A stretch of 64,000 nucleotides of DNA from contig JAXDIG010000007.1 of the NCBI GenBank assembly GCA_034664125.1, forward strand, positions 109,245 to 173,244, written 5' to 3'. The position numbers were made by a program, and so were the translations under genes. Each line of letters starts with the position of its first letter. The stretch's first letter is position 1. Shown here one piece after another: positions 34,759 through 44,928 of the stretch. The notes under the pieces are model-generated. The model searched no databases and was not told the origin of the DNA. It worked only from the letters and a program-made list of their open reading frames with translations. This DNA is from JACVRW01 sp034664125. GTDB taxonomy: Bacteria; Actinomycetota; Thermoleophilia; Solirubrobacterales; Thermoleophilaceae.

Positions 34759-35048
34759 GGACGCCTCCGCGGGTCCGGAAGCGCCACCGCCTCGGCGAGC
34801 ATGCGGTCGGTGTCGAGCTGCGCCTGGGCGGCGGCCCTGCCGCCCGTGATGTCCGCAATGCGCTCGGCGACCCGCGGCGGGACCGCACCGTCGAACACAT
34901 CGGGGGATCGGAAGTCCAGGACCTCGGTGAGCTCCGCGACCCGCTCGACCGGCAACCCACAGCTGGGACACCCTCCGGCGATGAGATCCCTGCCGGCACC
35001 CCTCGTCGAAACGCGGATCCTGCAGGACACACACTTGAAGTAGGGCAC
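34755..35048 (-). CDS. Small zinc-ribbon protein
   Basis: The 97-aa product starts MPYFKCVSCRIRV and has paired CxxC motifs (C6-x2-C9, then CPSC at about 27-30), a zinc ribbon. A helical C-terminal part follows (ERIADITGGRAAAQAQLDTDRMLAEAV). The N-terminus resembles the 60-aa zinc ribbon at 49603 (MPYVKCPDCG), so they may be paralogues. Function is unknown; these small proteins are often nucleic-acid or protein binders. Confidence 0.72.
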   Translation of the reverse strand: MPYFKCVSCRIRVSTRGAGRDLIAGGCPSCGLPVERVAELTEVLDFRSPDVFDGAVPPRVAERIADITGGRAAAQAQLDTDRMLAEAVALPDPRRRP

Positions 35049-35159
35049 GAGTGCCCCTTCCTATCGAGGGCACCTCAACGGTAGCGCCGCGCACCGCATC
35101 GTGCGGGAACTGGTCGACGCCCAGCAGCGGCGTGCCTCGACGCGGGGCGCGGGCGGCCT

Positions 35160-35618
35160 ATGACCAGTGACATGGCCGCCGCGATCGTCACCTGCCCCAA
35201 CTGCGGCAGGCGCAACCGCGTGGCCGCGGTGGGAGAGGGCGTGCCGCGCTGCGCGGTGTGCAAGGCTCACCTGCCCTGGATCGTCGACATCGACGCGGCC
35301 GAGTTCGACTCCGCGGTCAGCGCGTCGGTTCCGGTGCTGGTCGAGCTCTGGGCGCCGTGGTGCGGGCCCTGCAAGTGGGTCGCGCCCGTGGTGGAGCGCC
35401 TCGCCCATGATCACGCTGGGCACCTGAAGGTGCTCAAGCTCAACATCGACAACGCACCGGCGATCGGGGATCGCTACGGGGTGCGAGCGGTGCCGACGCT
35501 GCTACTCCTGCGCGACGGCAAGGAGATCGACAGACTCGCCGGGGCGGCCCCGCAGCCGCAGCTCGAGGCCTGGCTCCAGCCCCACCTCGACGCAGCGGCC
35601 AGCGCGGCTCAGACGTAG
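35160..35618 (+). CDS. trxC: Thioredoxin 2 with N-terminal zinc ribbon
   Basis: The 152-aa protein has a zinc ribbon C12-x2-C15...C31-x2-C34, then a thioredoxin domain with the active site WCGPC (67-71) and the cis-Pro loop VRAVPTLLLL. It fits the TrxC family (thioredoxin 2, induced by oxidation), which reduces protein disulfides in the cytoplasm. Length and order match E. coli TrxC. The stop overlaps the convergent UBP-finger gene by 10 bp. Nearby redox genes include the TrxR-like fusion at 43178, but a classical TrxR is not in the window. Confidence 0.93.
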   Translation: MTSDMAAAIVTCPNCGRRNRVAAVGEGVPRCAVCKAHLPWIVDIDAAEFDSAVSASVPVLVELWAPWCGPCKWVAPVVERLAHDHAGHLKVLKLNIDNAPAIGDRYGVRAVPTLLLLRDGKEIDRLAGAAPQPQLEAWLQPHLDAAASAAQT

Positions 35619-35881
35619 GTTTCGTCGAAGAAGCACCAGCGCCAGTCCTCGCCGGGCTCGAACGACTGGACGATCGGGTGAGCGTCCTTGTAGGCGTGGC
35701 GGCGGGCGTGCTTGTTGGGCGACGAGTCGCAGCAGCCGACGTGTCCGCAGGTCAGGCACAGCCGCAGGTGGACCCACGGCGACCCGATTTTCAGGCAGTC
35801 CTCGCAGCCCTGCGTCGTGTGCGGCACGACCGGGCGGATCTGGTTCACGTGAGGGCACGGGATCGGCCCCGGGCCGATCAC
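35609..35881 (-). CDS. UBP-type zinc-finger protein
   Basis: The 90-aa protein is a stand-alone UBP (ZnF-UBP) domain: CPHVNQI, CEDC, LRLCLTCGHVGCCD and HAYKDAHPIVQSF supply the Cys/His ligand set. In eukaryotes this domain binds the ubiquitin C-terminus; its bacterial role is unknown. It overlaps the preceding hpf gene (ATGA, 35881/35878), so it is the last gene of the dnaK-clpB-hpf operon and may be heat-shock controlled. Confidence 0.88.
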   Translation of the reverse strand: MIGPGPIPCPHVNQIRPVVPHTTQGCEDCLKIGSPWVHLRLCLTCGHVGCCDSSPNKHARRHAYKDAHPIVQSFEPGEDWRWCFFDETYV

Positions 35882-36651
35882 CGGTGCTCCACCAGGCCGT
35901 AGTCGCCGTCGTGGCGCAGGTAGAGGACCTTTCCGCGCCCGTCCTCGGCATCCACGAAGTACAGGAAACGGTGGTTGACCACGTCCATCTCCTCACGCGC
36001 GGCGTTGAGCGAGATCGGCTCGGGGTAGCGGCTCTCCTGCGGGACGACCACGTCGTTCTCATCCGCGAGGAGGCTTCCCGGTGGGTGGAGCAGCCCGATG
36101 CGACCGTCGTCGCGGCGGTAGACGACGACCTCCTCGCCTGTTCGCACGTGGCGGAAGAGGTAGAACTCCACGTCGAGGTCGAGCAGGTCGGCTACGGCTT
36201 CGAGCGTGGAGAGCGGCACGTCGACGTAGGCGAACCGGCGGATGATCTCCCGCGCCTCGGGCGCCTTCAAGCCGGCCTCCGGGCGGTAGCGGGCATCGTG
36301 CTGGAGCGCGTCCAGGCCCGCCTCGAGCAGGCGCGGCTCGTTGCGCATGGCGACGTCGGCGTCCACGACCCGGCGCAGCTGGCGCCGCAGCCGGTCGGTC
36401 ACGGCGTCCACGGCCTCGAGCGGCGACGCGTCGGCGGCGTGGGCCGCCAGCACCCGGCCGTCGAAGACCACGTGCGCGTCCGCGACGAAGGGCCGGCTCG
36501 CCTTGCGACCCTGTGTACGGCGCACGGTCAGCCGCGCCCCGGTCAGGGGCCGCCCGTCGACATAGCGGTCGATCGACGCGAACCGCTGCCGGGCGTCCTC
36601 CGCCTGCTGGCGCGACACGTCCTCGCCAGCGGTGAAGTCGACGTCGATCAC
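35878..36651 (-). CDS. hpf: HPF/RaiA-family ribosome hibernation factor with two C-terminal S30AE domains
   Basis: The 257-aa protein starts with a RaiA-like ribosome-binding domain (1-105) and then has two copies of the S30AE C-terminal dimerisation domain: about 137-190 (FYLFRHVRTGEEVVVYRRDDGRIGLLHP) and 205-257 (RFLYFVDAEDGRGKVLYLRHDGDYGLVEHR). Ordinary long HPF has only one. It would form inactive 100S dimers or protect 70S ribosomes in stress. The two-domain layout resembles mycobacterial dormancy-type proteins such as RafH, from memory. It overlaps clpB (ATGA) and the UBP-finger gene (ATGA), so it is part of the heat-shock operon. Confidence 0.87.
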   Translation of the reverse strand: MIDVDFTAGEDVSRQQAEDARQRFASIDRYVDGRPLTGARLTVRRTQGRKASRPFVADAHVVFDGRVLAAHAADASPLEAVDAVTDRLRRQLRRVVDADVAMRNEPRLLEAGLDALQHDARYRPEAGLKAPEAREIIRRFAYVDVPLSTLEAVADLLDLDVEFYLFRHVRTGEEVVVYRRDDGRIGLLHPPGSLLADENDVVVPQESRYPEPISLNAAREEMDVVNHRFLYFVDAEDGRGKVLYLRHDGDYGLVEHR

Positions 36652-39308
36652 GCCGGCGCGCCTACCTCTTCGGTGGCTTCGGCCTCCGCCTCACCCTCGG
36701 GTTCGCGCCAGGTGACCACGAGCTCGTTCCCGTCGGCGTCCACGGTGATCGTGGACCCGTCCGGGATGTCGCCCGCGAGCAGCGCCCTGCCGATGCGCGT
36801 CTCCACCTCGCGCTGGATGAAGCGCTTCAGCGGCCGCGCCCCGTACACGGGGTCGTAGCCGGCCTGCGCGATCAGTGCCCGTGCAGCCTCGGATAGCTCC
36901 AGGTCGAGGCGCCTGTCCACGAGCCGCCGCCGCACGTCCGCGATCTGCAGGTCGACGATCAGCTCGATCTCCTCGAGCGCGAGCGGCTTGAACAGCACGA
37001 TGTCGTCCACGCGGTTGAGGAACTCGGGCCGGAAGTGACCACGCAGCTCCCCCATCACGCGCTCGCGCGTCTCGGGCCCGATCTCCCCGCTCTGGCCGAG
37101 CCCCTCGAGCAGATGCAGCGAGCCGATGTTGGAGGTCATGATGATCACCGTGTTGCGGAAGTCGACCGTGCGCCCCTGGGCGTCGGTCAGCCGCCCGTCG
37201 TCGAGGATCTGCAGCAGTGCGTTGAACACGTCCGGATGCGCCTTCTCGATCTCGTCGAACAGCACCACCGAGTACGGCTTGCGGCGCACCGCCTCGGTGA
37301 GCTGCCCGCCCTCCTCGTAGCCGACGTACCCCGGAGGCGCCCCCATCAAGCGGCTGACCGTGTGGCGCTCCTGGTACTCGGACATGTCGAGGCGCACCAT
37401 GTTGTCCTCGGAGTCGAACAGCGCCTCGGCCAGCGCCCGCGACAGCTCCGTCTTTCCGACTCCCGTGGGCCCGAGGAAGATGAACGAGCCGATCGGCCGG
37501 CGCGGGTCCTTGATGCCCGAGCGCGCGCGGATCACCGCGTCGGCCACGAGCTTGACCGCCTCCGCCTGGCCGATCACCCGCTCGTGCAGGACGTCCTCGA
37601 GGCGCAGCAGCTTCTCGCGCTCGCCCTCCACCAGCCGGGCGACCGGGATGCCCGTCCAGCGGGCCACGACCTCGGCGATCTCGTCCTCGGTCACCTCCTC
37701 GCGCAGCAGCCGCGTCTCGCCGTGCTTCTCGGCAAGCCGCTCCTCCTCCGCCGCCAGGCGGCGCTCCAGCTCCGGCAGGCGGGAGTGGCGCAGCTCGGCG
37801 GCGCGGTTCAGGTCGTAGCCGCGCTCGGCCTCCTCGATCTCGCGGCGCACCTGGTCGATCTCCTCGCGCAGCTCCTGCAGCCGGTGGATCGCCTGGCGCT
37901 CCGCCTCCCACTGCGCGGTCATCGCGTCCGCCTCAGCGCGCAGGTCGGCCAGCTCCCTGCGCAGCGCATCCAGCCGCTGCTTGCTCGCCGGGTCGGTTTC
38001 CTTCGTGAGCGCGGCCTCCTCGATCTCCAGCTGCATCACGCGCCGCGTGATGGCGTCGAGCTCCTGGGGCATCGAATCGATCTCGGTGCGGATGACGGCG
38101 CAGGCCTCGTCGACCAGGTCGATCGCCTTGTCGGGGAGGAAGCGGTCGGTGATGTAGCGGTGCGAGAGCGTCGCGGCGGCCACGAGCGCGGCGTCCTGGA
38201 TGCGCACGCCGTGGTGCACCTCGTAGCGCTCGCGCAGGCCGCGCAGGATCGAGATCGTGTCCTCCACACTCGGCTCGTCGACCACGACCGGCTGGAAGCG
38301 GCGCTCGAGCGCGGCGTCCTTCTCGATGTGCCGGCGGTACTCGTCGAGCGTCGTCGCGCCGATGCAGTGCAGCTCGCCGCGGGCGAGCATCGGCTTCAGC
38401 ATGTTGCCCGCGTCCATCGCGCCCTCTGCCGCGCCCGCGCCGACCACCGTGTGCAGCTCGTCGATGAACAGGAGGATGCGCCCCTCGGCGGCCTTGACCT
38501 CCTGCAGCACCGCCTTCAGGCGCTCCTCGAACTCGCCCCGGTACTTGGCACCCGCCACGAGCGAGCCCATGTCGAGCGCGAACACGGTCTTGTCCTTGAG
38601 GCCCTCGGGCACGTCGCCTCGCACGATGCGCTGGGCCAGCCCTTCCACGATCGCGGTCTTGCCGACACCCGGGTCGCCCACGAGCACCGGGTTGTTCTTG
38701 GTCTTGCGCGACAGGATCTGGATCACGCGGCGGATCTCGGCGTCGCGTCCGATGACCGGGTCCATGCGGCCCAGGCGCGCCTCGGAGACGAGATCGCGCC
38801 CGTACTTCTCCAGCGCCTCGTAGGCCGACTCAGGAGTCGCGCTCGTCACCCGCTGGGCGCCGCGCACCTCGGTCAGCACTCCGAGGAAGCGCTCGCGCGT
38901 GAGCTGGAAGTCCCTCAGCACGCGCCCCACCGGCGCGCTGGACCCGGCTTCGATCATCGCCAGCATGACGTGCTCGACCGAGACGTACTCGTCCTTCAGC
39001 CGCTGGGCCTCGCTTTCGGCCGCGTCGAGGATCTGGCTGAGCGCGCGCGCGACGTAGACCTCCCCCGGAGCCGCGCCCGGCCCGCTCACGCGCGGGCGGC
39101 GCTCGACCTCGGCCTCTACCGCGGCGCGCAGCGCCGGCACGTCGACCTCGGCCCGCACGAGCAGGCGCGGGATCAGCCCCTCTGGCTGGTCGAGCAGCGC
39201 GAGCAGCAGGTGGTCGGCGTCGACCTCGGTGTGCCCGTAGCGCAGCGCCTTGGTCTGCGCGTCGTGCAGCGCCTCCTGGGTCTTCTGGGTCAGGCGGTTG
39301 GGGTCCAT
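36648..39308 (-). CDS. clpB: ATP-dependent disaggregase ClpB
   Basis: The 886-aa AAA+ disaggregase works with DnaK to solubilise aggregates. Order: N-domain (1-150; MDPNRLTQKTQEALHDAQ), NBD1 with Walker A GDPGVGKT (about 207-214), the middle coiled coil (about 410-520, EERLAEKHGE), NBD2 with Walker A GPTGVGKT and sensor regions, and C-terminal domain. I use the ATG at 39308 (AGGTGAG Shine-Dalgarno); upstream 33 residues are noncoding shadow. Length is slightly above the usual 860. It lies 4 bp after cbpM. Confidence 0.96.
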   Translation of the reverse strand: MDPNRLTQKTQEALHDAQTKALRYGHTEVDADHLLLALLDQPEGLIPRLLVRAEVDVPALRAAVEAEVERRPRVSGPGAAPGEVYVARALSQILDAAESEAQRLKDEYVSVEHVMLAMIEAGSSAPVGRVLRDFQLTRERFLGVLTEVRGAQRVTSATPESAYEALEKYGRDLVSEARLGRMDPVIGRDAEIRRVIQILSRKTKNNPVLVGDPGVGKTAIVEGLAQRIVRGDVPEGLKDKTVFALDMGSLVAGAKYRGEFEERLKAVLQEVKAAEGRILLFIDELHTVVGAGAAEGAMDAGNMLKPMLARGELHCIGATTLDEYRRHIEKDAALERRFQPVVVDEPSVEDTISILRGLRERYEVHHGVRIQDAALVAAATLSHRYITDRFLPDKAIDLVDEACAVIRTEIDSMPQELDAITRRVMQLEIEEAALTKETDPASKQRLDALRRELADLRAEADAMTAQWEAERQAIHRLQELREEIDQVRREIEEAERGYDLNRAAELRHSRLPELERRLAAEEERLAEKHGETRLLREEVTEDEIAEVVARWTGIPVARLVEGEREKLLRLEDVLHERVIGQAEAVKLVADAVIRARSGIKDPRRPIGSFIFLGPTGVGKTELSRALAEALFDSEDNMVRLDMSEYQERHTVSRLMGAPPGYVGYEEGGQLTEAVRRKPYSVVLFDEIEKAHPDVFNALLQILDDGRLTDAQGRTVDFRNTVIIMTSNIGSLHLLEGLGQSGEIGPETRERVMGELRGHFRPEFLNRVDDIVLFKPLALEEIELIVDLQIADVRRRLVDRRLDLELSEAARALIAQAGYDPVYGARPLKRFIQREVETRIGRALLAGDIPDGSTITVDADGNELVVTWREPEGEAEAEATEEVGAPA

Positions 39309-39312
39309 GCGC

Positions 39313-39657
39313 TCACCTCGGACGTCGTCGGGGCTCGTAGCGGCGCAGTTGCGCCTCCAGGTCGTCGATGCGGGCCAGCAGCTCGCAGGCCAGGATGGCG
39401 CCGGCATATCCGACGCCGAGATCGCGCCGCACCCGGATGATCCGCGCCAGGCGGGCGGCGGCGTCGCGGGGGAACAGCGGGGCGGCCCAGGTGCCGCCGG
39501 AGGGGTCGAGCGCGCCCAGCCGCACGAGGCGGCGGACGAGCTCGGGGTGCAGCCCCGTCTCGCTTGCCAGCGCGTCCAGTCCGACCTGGCCGGCCGCGGC
39601 TGGAGCCCGGCGGCGCGCGGGGCTGCTCACCCTCCGTCTGGCGGAGGTCGCCGCCAT
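39313..39657 (-). CDS. CbpM/MerR_2-like chaperone modulator (HspR-like)
   Basis: The 114-aa protein has an N-terminal basic, Ala-rich stretch, then a MerR_2-type winged helix (VGLDALASETGLHPELVRRLVRLGAL), a strand with PLFPRDAAARLARIIRVRRDLGVGYAGAILACELLARIDDLEAQL, matching CbpM, the inhibitor of CbpA. HspR has the same fold and represses dnaK operons in actinobacteria. Its place directly after a zinc-less DnaJ (TGATG overlap) favours CbpM; whether it also binds DNA is open. Confidence 0.85.
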   Translation of the reverse strand: MAATSARRRVSSPARRRAPAAAGQVGLDALASETGLHPELVRRLVRLGALDPSGGTWAAPLFPRDAAARLARIIRVRRDLGVGYAGAILACELLARIDDLEAQLRRYEPRRRPR

Positions 39658-40619
39658 CAACCCTTCTTGCGGGGGTCGAAGTTCGAAACCTCCGCGAGCC
39701 GCTCGAACGCCTCGCGCTCCTGCTTGGAGAGCCGCTTCGGCACCTTGATCTGCACCGTCGCGTAGAGGTCGCCCTGCTGTCCGCGCGGCCCCGGCATGCC
39801 TTCCCCGCGGAGGCGCAGCCGCCGTCCGCACGAGGAGCCCGCGGGCACCTTCACGCGGGAAGTGCCCGTGAGCGTCGGTACCTCGGCCGACGCGCCGAGT
39901 GCGGCCTCCCAGGGCGTCACGGGGAGGTCCACGTAGAGGTCGCGACCCTCCACCCGGAAGCGCGGATCGGGTCGCACCCGGACACGCAGGAACAGATCGC
40001 CCGACGGGCCGCCGCCGGGACCGGACCCGCCCTCCCCGGCCAGGCGGATGCGCTGGCCGTCGCGTACGCCCGGCGGGATCTCCACCTCGTAGTCGCGCCC
40101 GTCGCCGAGCGAGATCCGCTTGCGCCCGCCGGCGGCCGCCTCCTGCAGCGACAGCTCGAGCGTGGCCTCCTGGTCGCTGCCCCGGCTGGAGAATCCGTTG
40201 AAGCCGCCGCCGCCCCGGCCGCCGCCGCCGCGCCGGCCCGCGCCGAACATGCTGTCGAAGAAGTCGCTGAAGTCGCCGCCGCCGAAGCCCGTCCCGCCGA
40301 AGTCGACCCGCACGTCCCGGAAGCCGCCGCGGTCGAACCCCTCGAACCCGTCGAAGCCCTGGAAGCCCTCGGCGCCGGAGACGTCCTGGCCCGCCTTCCA
40401 GTTCGAGCCGAGCTCGTCGTAGCGCTCGCGCTTCTCCGCGTCGCGCAGGACCTCGTACGCCTCGGAGATCTCCTTGAAGCGGTCCTCCGCCTCCGGCTCC
40501 TTGCTCACGTCCGGGTGGTACTGGCGGGCGAGCTTGCGGTACGCGCGGCGGATGTCCTCCTCGCTCGCGTCCCGAGGTACCCCGAGCACCTCGTAGTAGT
40601 CGCGGAAGGCGACCGCCAA
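39657..40619 (-). CDS. DnaJ/CbpA-type Hsp40 co-chaperone (no zinc finger)
   Basis: The 320-aa protein has a J domain (6-75) with the HPD triad (YHPDV), a Gly/Phe-rich region (about 85-145) and two C-terminal beta-sandwich domains, but no four-repeat CxxCxGxG zinc finger. This is class II (CbpA-like). The start is TTG at 40619, exactly after the grpE stop. The operonic DnaJ of actinobacteria usually has a zinc finger, so a CbpA type in this place is notable. Confidence 0.93.
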   Translation of the reverse strand: MAVAFRDYYEVLGVPRDASEEDIRRAYRKLARQYHPDVSKEPEAEDRFKEISEAYEVLRDAEKRERYDELGSNWKAGQDVSGAEGFQGFDGFEGFDRGGFRDVRVDFGGTGFGGGDFSDFFDSMFGAGRRGGGGRGGGGFNGFSSRGSDQEATLELSLQEAAAGGRKRISLGDGRDYEVEIPPGVRDGQRIRLAGEGGSGPGGGPSGDLFLRVRVRPDPRFRVEGRDLYVDLPVTPWEAALGASAEVPTLTGTSRVKVPAGSSCGRRLRLRGEGMPGPRGQQGDLYATVQIKVPKRLSKQEREAFERLAEVSNFDPRKKG

Positions 40620-41130
40620 TCAGGCCTCCAGCTCCCCGCGCCGCGCCACGACTACCTGCGCGGGGCGCAGCATCCGGTCGCCGATCGCGTACCCCGACCG
40701 TGCGACCTCGACGATCGTCCGGTCCGGCACCTCGTCGCTCGTGACGACGCCTACGGCCTCGTGGCGCTCCGGGTCGAACGGCTCGCCGACCGCGCCCACG
40801 CGGCTCACCCCGAGGCGTTCGAGGGTTGCCTCCATCTGCTGCAGCACCGCCGCGAGGCCGACGTGGAGCGAGCTGCCCGGGTCTGCCATCAGCAGCGCGC
40901 GCTCCACGCTGTCCACGGACTCGAGCCACTGGCGCAGCAGTTCGTCGGAGCTTTCGGCCACCCGGCGCTCGAGCTCCCCGGCCATCCGCTTGCGGTAGTT
41001 GTCGAGGTCAGCCAGCGCTCGCTTGTAGCGGTCGTCGAGCCGCTCCAGCTCCGCGCGCAACTCCTCCGGTTCGGGGTTCTGAACCTGTTCGGGCTGCGCG
41101 GCCTCGGCTTCGGCCTGGGCGGCCTGGTGC

Positions 41131-41153
<23 letters not shown>
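40620..41153 (-). CDS. grpE: Nucleotide exchange factor GrpE
   Basis: The 177-aa protein promotes ADP release from DnaK. It has the long coiled coil (ELRAELERLDDRYKRALADLDNYRKRMAGELERR) and the GrpE C-terminal beta domain (GEPFDPERHEAVGVV and IVEVARSGYAIGDRMLRPAQVVVA). I select the ATG at 41153, which has GAGG 6 nt upstream and overlaps the dnaK end by 23 nt; a GTG at 41138 is an alternative, and an ATG at 41195 seems too early. Confidence 0.94.
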
Positions 41154-43038
<1,885 letters not shown>

Positions 43039-43115
43039 CTGAGAACTCCCTTCTTCGGCAGCGATTTGAGGGCCCGGTGGGCCTCCGCGAGTTGCAGTAG
43101 GGCGCCCGGGCGGCG

Positions 43116-43132
43116 ATTCAACCCCCTTGAAT
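43116..43132. promoter_or_regulatory. Inverted repeat ATTCAA-N5-TTGAAT in the dnaK upstream region
   Basis: ATTCAACCCCCTTGAAT at 43116-43132 is a perfect 6-bp inverted repeat with 5-nt spacer. It lies 78-94 bp upstream of the dnaK ATG in the divergent gap, followed on the plus strand by a second CCCCTTGAA. The half-site TTGAAT could also be a -35 for dnaK with TACTGC 16 nt downstream. It is neither the HAIR (CTTGAGT-N7-ACTCAAG) nor CIRCE consensus. It is a candidate operator, on position and symmetry only. Confidence 0.4.
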
Positions 43133-43177
43133 CCCCTTGAACCCGCGGCGCGCGGGACTATCACCGGCTAGACACGC

Positions 43178-44911
43178 ATGGGCACAAGCCCGACAGAGCC
43201 GGCTGCGGTCACCGAGACACCCGACTTCTACGGGGCATACCCGCGCTTGACCGAGGATCAGGTCGAGGAGCTCGCCCGCCACGGCGAGCGGCGCCGGACG
43301 CGCGCAGGCGAGGTGCTCTTCCGCGAAGGGGACTCCTCCTACGACTTCTTCGTGGTGCTCGAGGGCCTGGTCGCGATCGTGCAGGGCGAGGGCGGCGACG
43401 AGAAGCTGATCGCGGTGCACGGCCCGGGACGGTTCCTGGGTGAGCTCGGGCTGCTGAGCGGGCAGGCGGCCCTGTTCACGGCCGTGGTGCGCGAGCCTGG
43501 CGAGGTCCTGGCGGTGCCGGTGGAGCGCCTGCGCGATCTGGTCCAGCAGGACCCGACCCTGGCCGACCTGATCCTGCGTGCCTACCTGCTCCGCCGCGAG
43601 TACCTGATCGGCCTCGGCGCCGGCTTCAAGATCGTGGGGTCGCGCTTCTCGCCCGACACCCGCAGGCTGCGCGAGTTCGCGGCCCGCAACCGCCTGCCAC
43701 ATACCTTCGTCGACCTCGAGGACGATTCCGCCGCGGAGGCGCTCCTGCGCCAGCTCGACGTCTCACCGGCGGACACGCCGGTCGTGATCTGGAGGGGCAC
43801 GCAGGTGCTGCGCAACCCGAGCACCTCGGAGCTCGCGTCGCTGCTCGGCCTGCGCAGGGCGGCGCCGGAGTCGACGCTGTGCGACCTGCTCGTCGTCGGG
43901 GCCGGGCCGGCGGGCCTGGCGGCGGCGGTGTACGGGGCGTCGGAGGGGCTCGTCACGGTCGCGGTCGACGCGATCGCCACCGGCGGTCAGGCCGGCACCT
44001 CCTCGCGCATCGAGAACTACCTCGGCTTTCCCGCCGGGATCTCCGGCGCGGAGCTGGCGGAGCGGGCCGCCATCCAGGCGCGCAAGTTCGGGGCCCAGAT
44101 CAGCGTGCCGGCCGAAGCGGTGGCACTCGAGGAGCGCGACGGCCATCACGCGGTCCGGCTGGGCGAAGGCGAGGCGGTGGCCGGCCGCACGGTGCTGATC
44201 GCGACGGGCGTGCACTACCGCCGGCTCCCAGTGCCGCGGCTCGAGGAGTTCGAGGGCATCAGCGTCTACTACGCGGCCACCTGGATGGAAGTGCAGCTGT
44301 GTCGCGGCGATCCCGTGGCCGTGGTCGGCGGCGGCAACTCAGCCGGCCAGGCGACGCTGTTCCTGGCCCAGCACACGCCACTGACCCGGCTGATCGTCCG
44401 CGAGGCGGACCTCGCCGAGCACATGTCCCGCTACCTCGTCGATCGGATCGAGCGGACGGAGAACGTCGAGGTGCTGCTCCACACAGAGGTTCGCGAGCTG
44501 GTCGGGGAGCGGACGCTCGAGGCGCTGGTGGTGGAGGACGTCCTCGACGGGGAGCGCCGCCAGGTCGAGGCGCGAGCGATGTTCGTCTTCATCGGAGCCG
44601 AACCTCACACGGCCTGGCTGGGAGGCCAGGTGGCGCTCGACGAGCGCGGCTACGTGCTGACCGGCCCGGAGGCCGCTCGCGCGGCTGCCGGGGACGGCCG
44701 CGCGACGGGCCACGATCCGGTCCTGCTCGAAACCAGCCATCCCGGGATCCTTGCCGCCGGCGACGTGCGCTGCGGCTCCACCAAGCGCGTGGCGTCCGCC
44801 GTGGGCGAGGGGTCGGTGGCGATCCTGCAGGTGCACCGGCAGCTCGAGCTGCTGGGGCGGGGCGGGGTGCACGAGTTCGCCGAGCGGCCTATTCCAACGG
44901 CTGCAACCTAG
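43178..44911 (+). CDS. cNMP-binding / thioredoxin-like / TrxR-like FAD oxidoreductase fusion without CxxC
   Basis: The 577-aa protein has three parts. 15-140 is a cyclic-nucleotide-binding domain (YDFFVVLEGLVAIV; GRFLGELGLLSGQ). 150-225 is a thioredoxin/glutaredoxin-like domain with no cysteine (PDTRRLREFAARNRLPH; DTPVVIWRGTQVLRNP). 235-560 is a thioredoxin-reductase-like FAD/NAD(P)H module with GAGPAG (241-246), GGGNSAGQ and GILAAGDVR. The redox CxxC of TrxR is replaced by YYAATW (364-369), with one Cys at C375. It may pass electrons to something other than thioredoxin. It is divergent from the dnaK operon. Confidence 0.9.
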   Translation: MGTSPTEPAAVTETPDFYGAYPRLTEDQVEELARHGERRRTRAGEVLFREGDSSYDFFVVLEGLVAIVQGEGGDEKLIAVHGPGRFLGELGLLSGQAALFTAVVREPGEVLAVPVERLRDLVQQDPTLADLILRAYLLRREYLIGLGAGFKIVGSRFSPDTRRLREFAARNRLPHTFVDLEDDSAAEALLRQLDVSPADTPVVIWRGTQVLRNPSTSELASLLGLRRAAPESTLCDLLVVGAGPAGLAAAVYGASEGLVTVAVDAIATGGQAGTSSRIENYLGFPAGISGAELAERAAIQARKFGAQISVPAEAVALEERDGHHAVRLGEGEAVAGRTVLIATGVHYRRLPVPRLEEFEGISVYYAATWMEVQLCRGDPVAVVGGGNSAGQATLFLAQHTPLTRLIVREADLAEHMSRYLVDRIERTENVEVLLHTEVRELVGERTLEALVVEDVLDGERRQVEARAMFVFIGAEPHTAWLGGQVALDERGYVLTGPEAARAAAGDGRATGHDPVLLETSHPGILAAGDVRCGSTKRVASAVGEGSVAILQVHRQLELLGRGGVHEFAERPIPTAAT

Positions 44912-44928
44912 ACGGGAGGAACGGCGCG

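Noticed and set aside
43039..43177. Classical CIRCE or HAIR element upstream of dnaK
   Set aside because: Neither consensus is present; only a shorter ATTCAA-N5-TTGAAT palindrome is seen.
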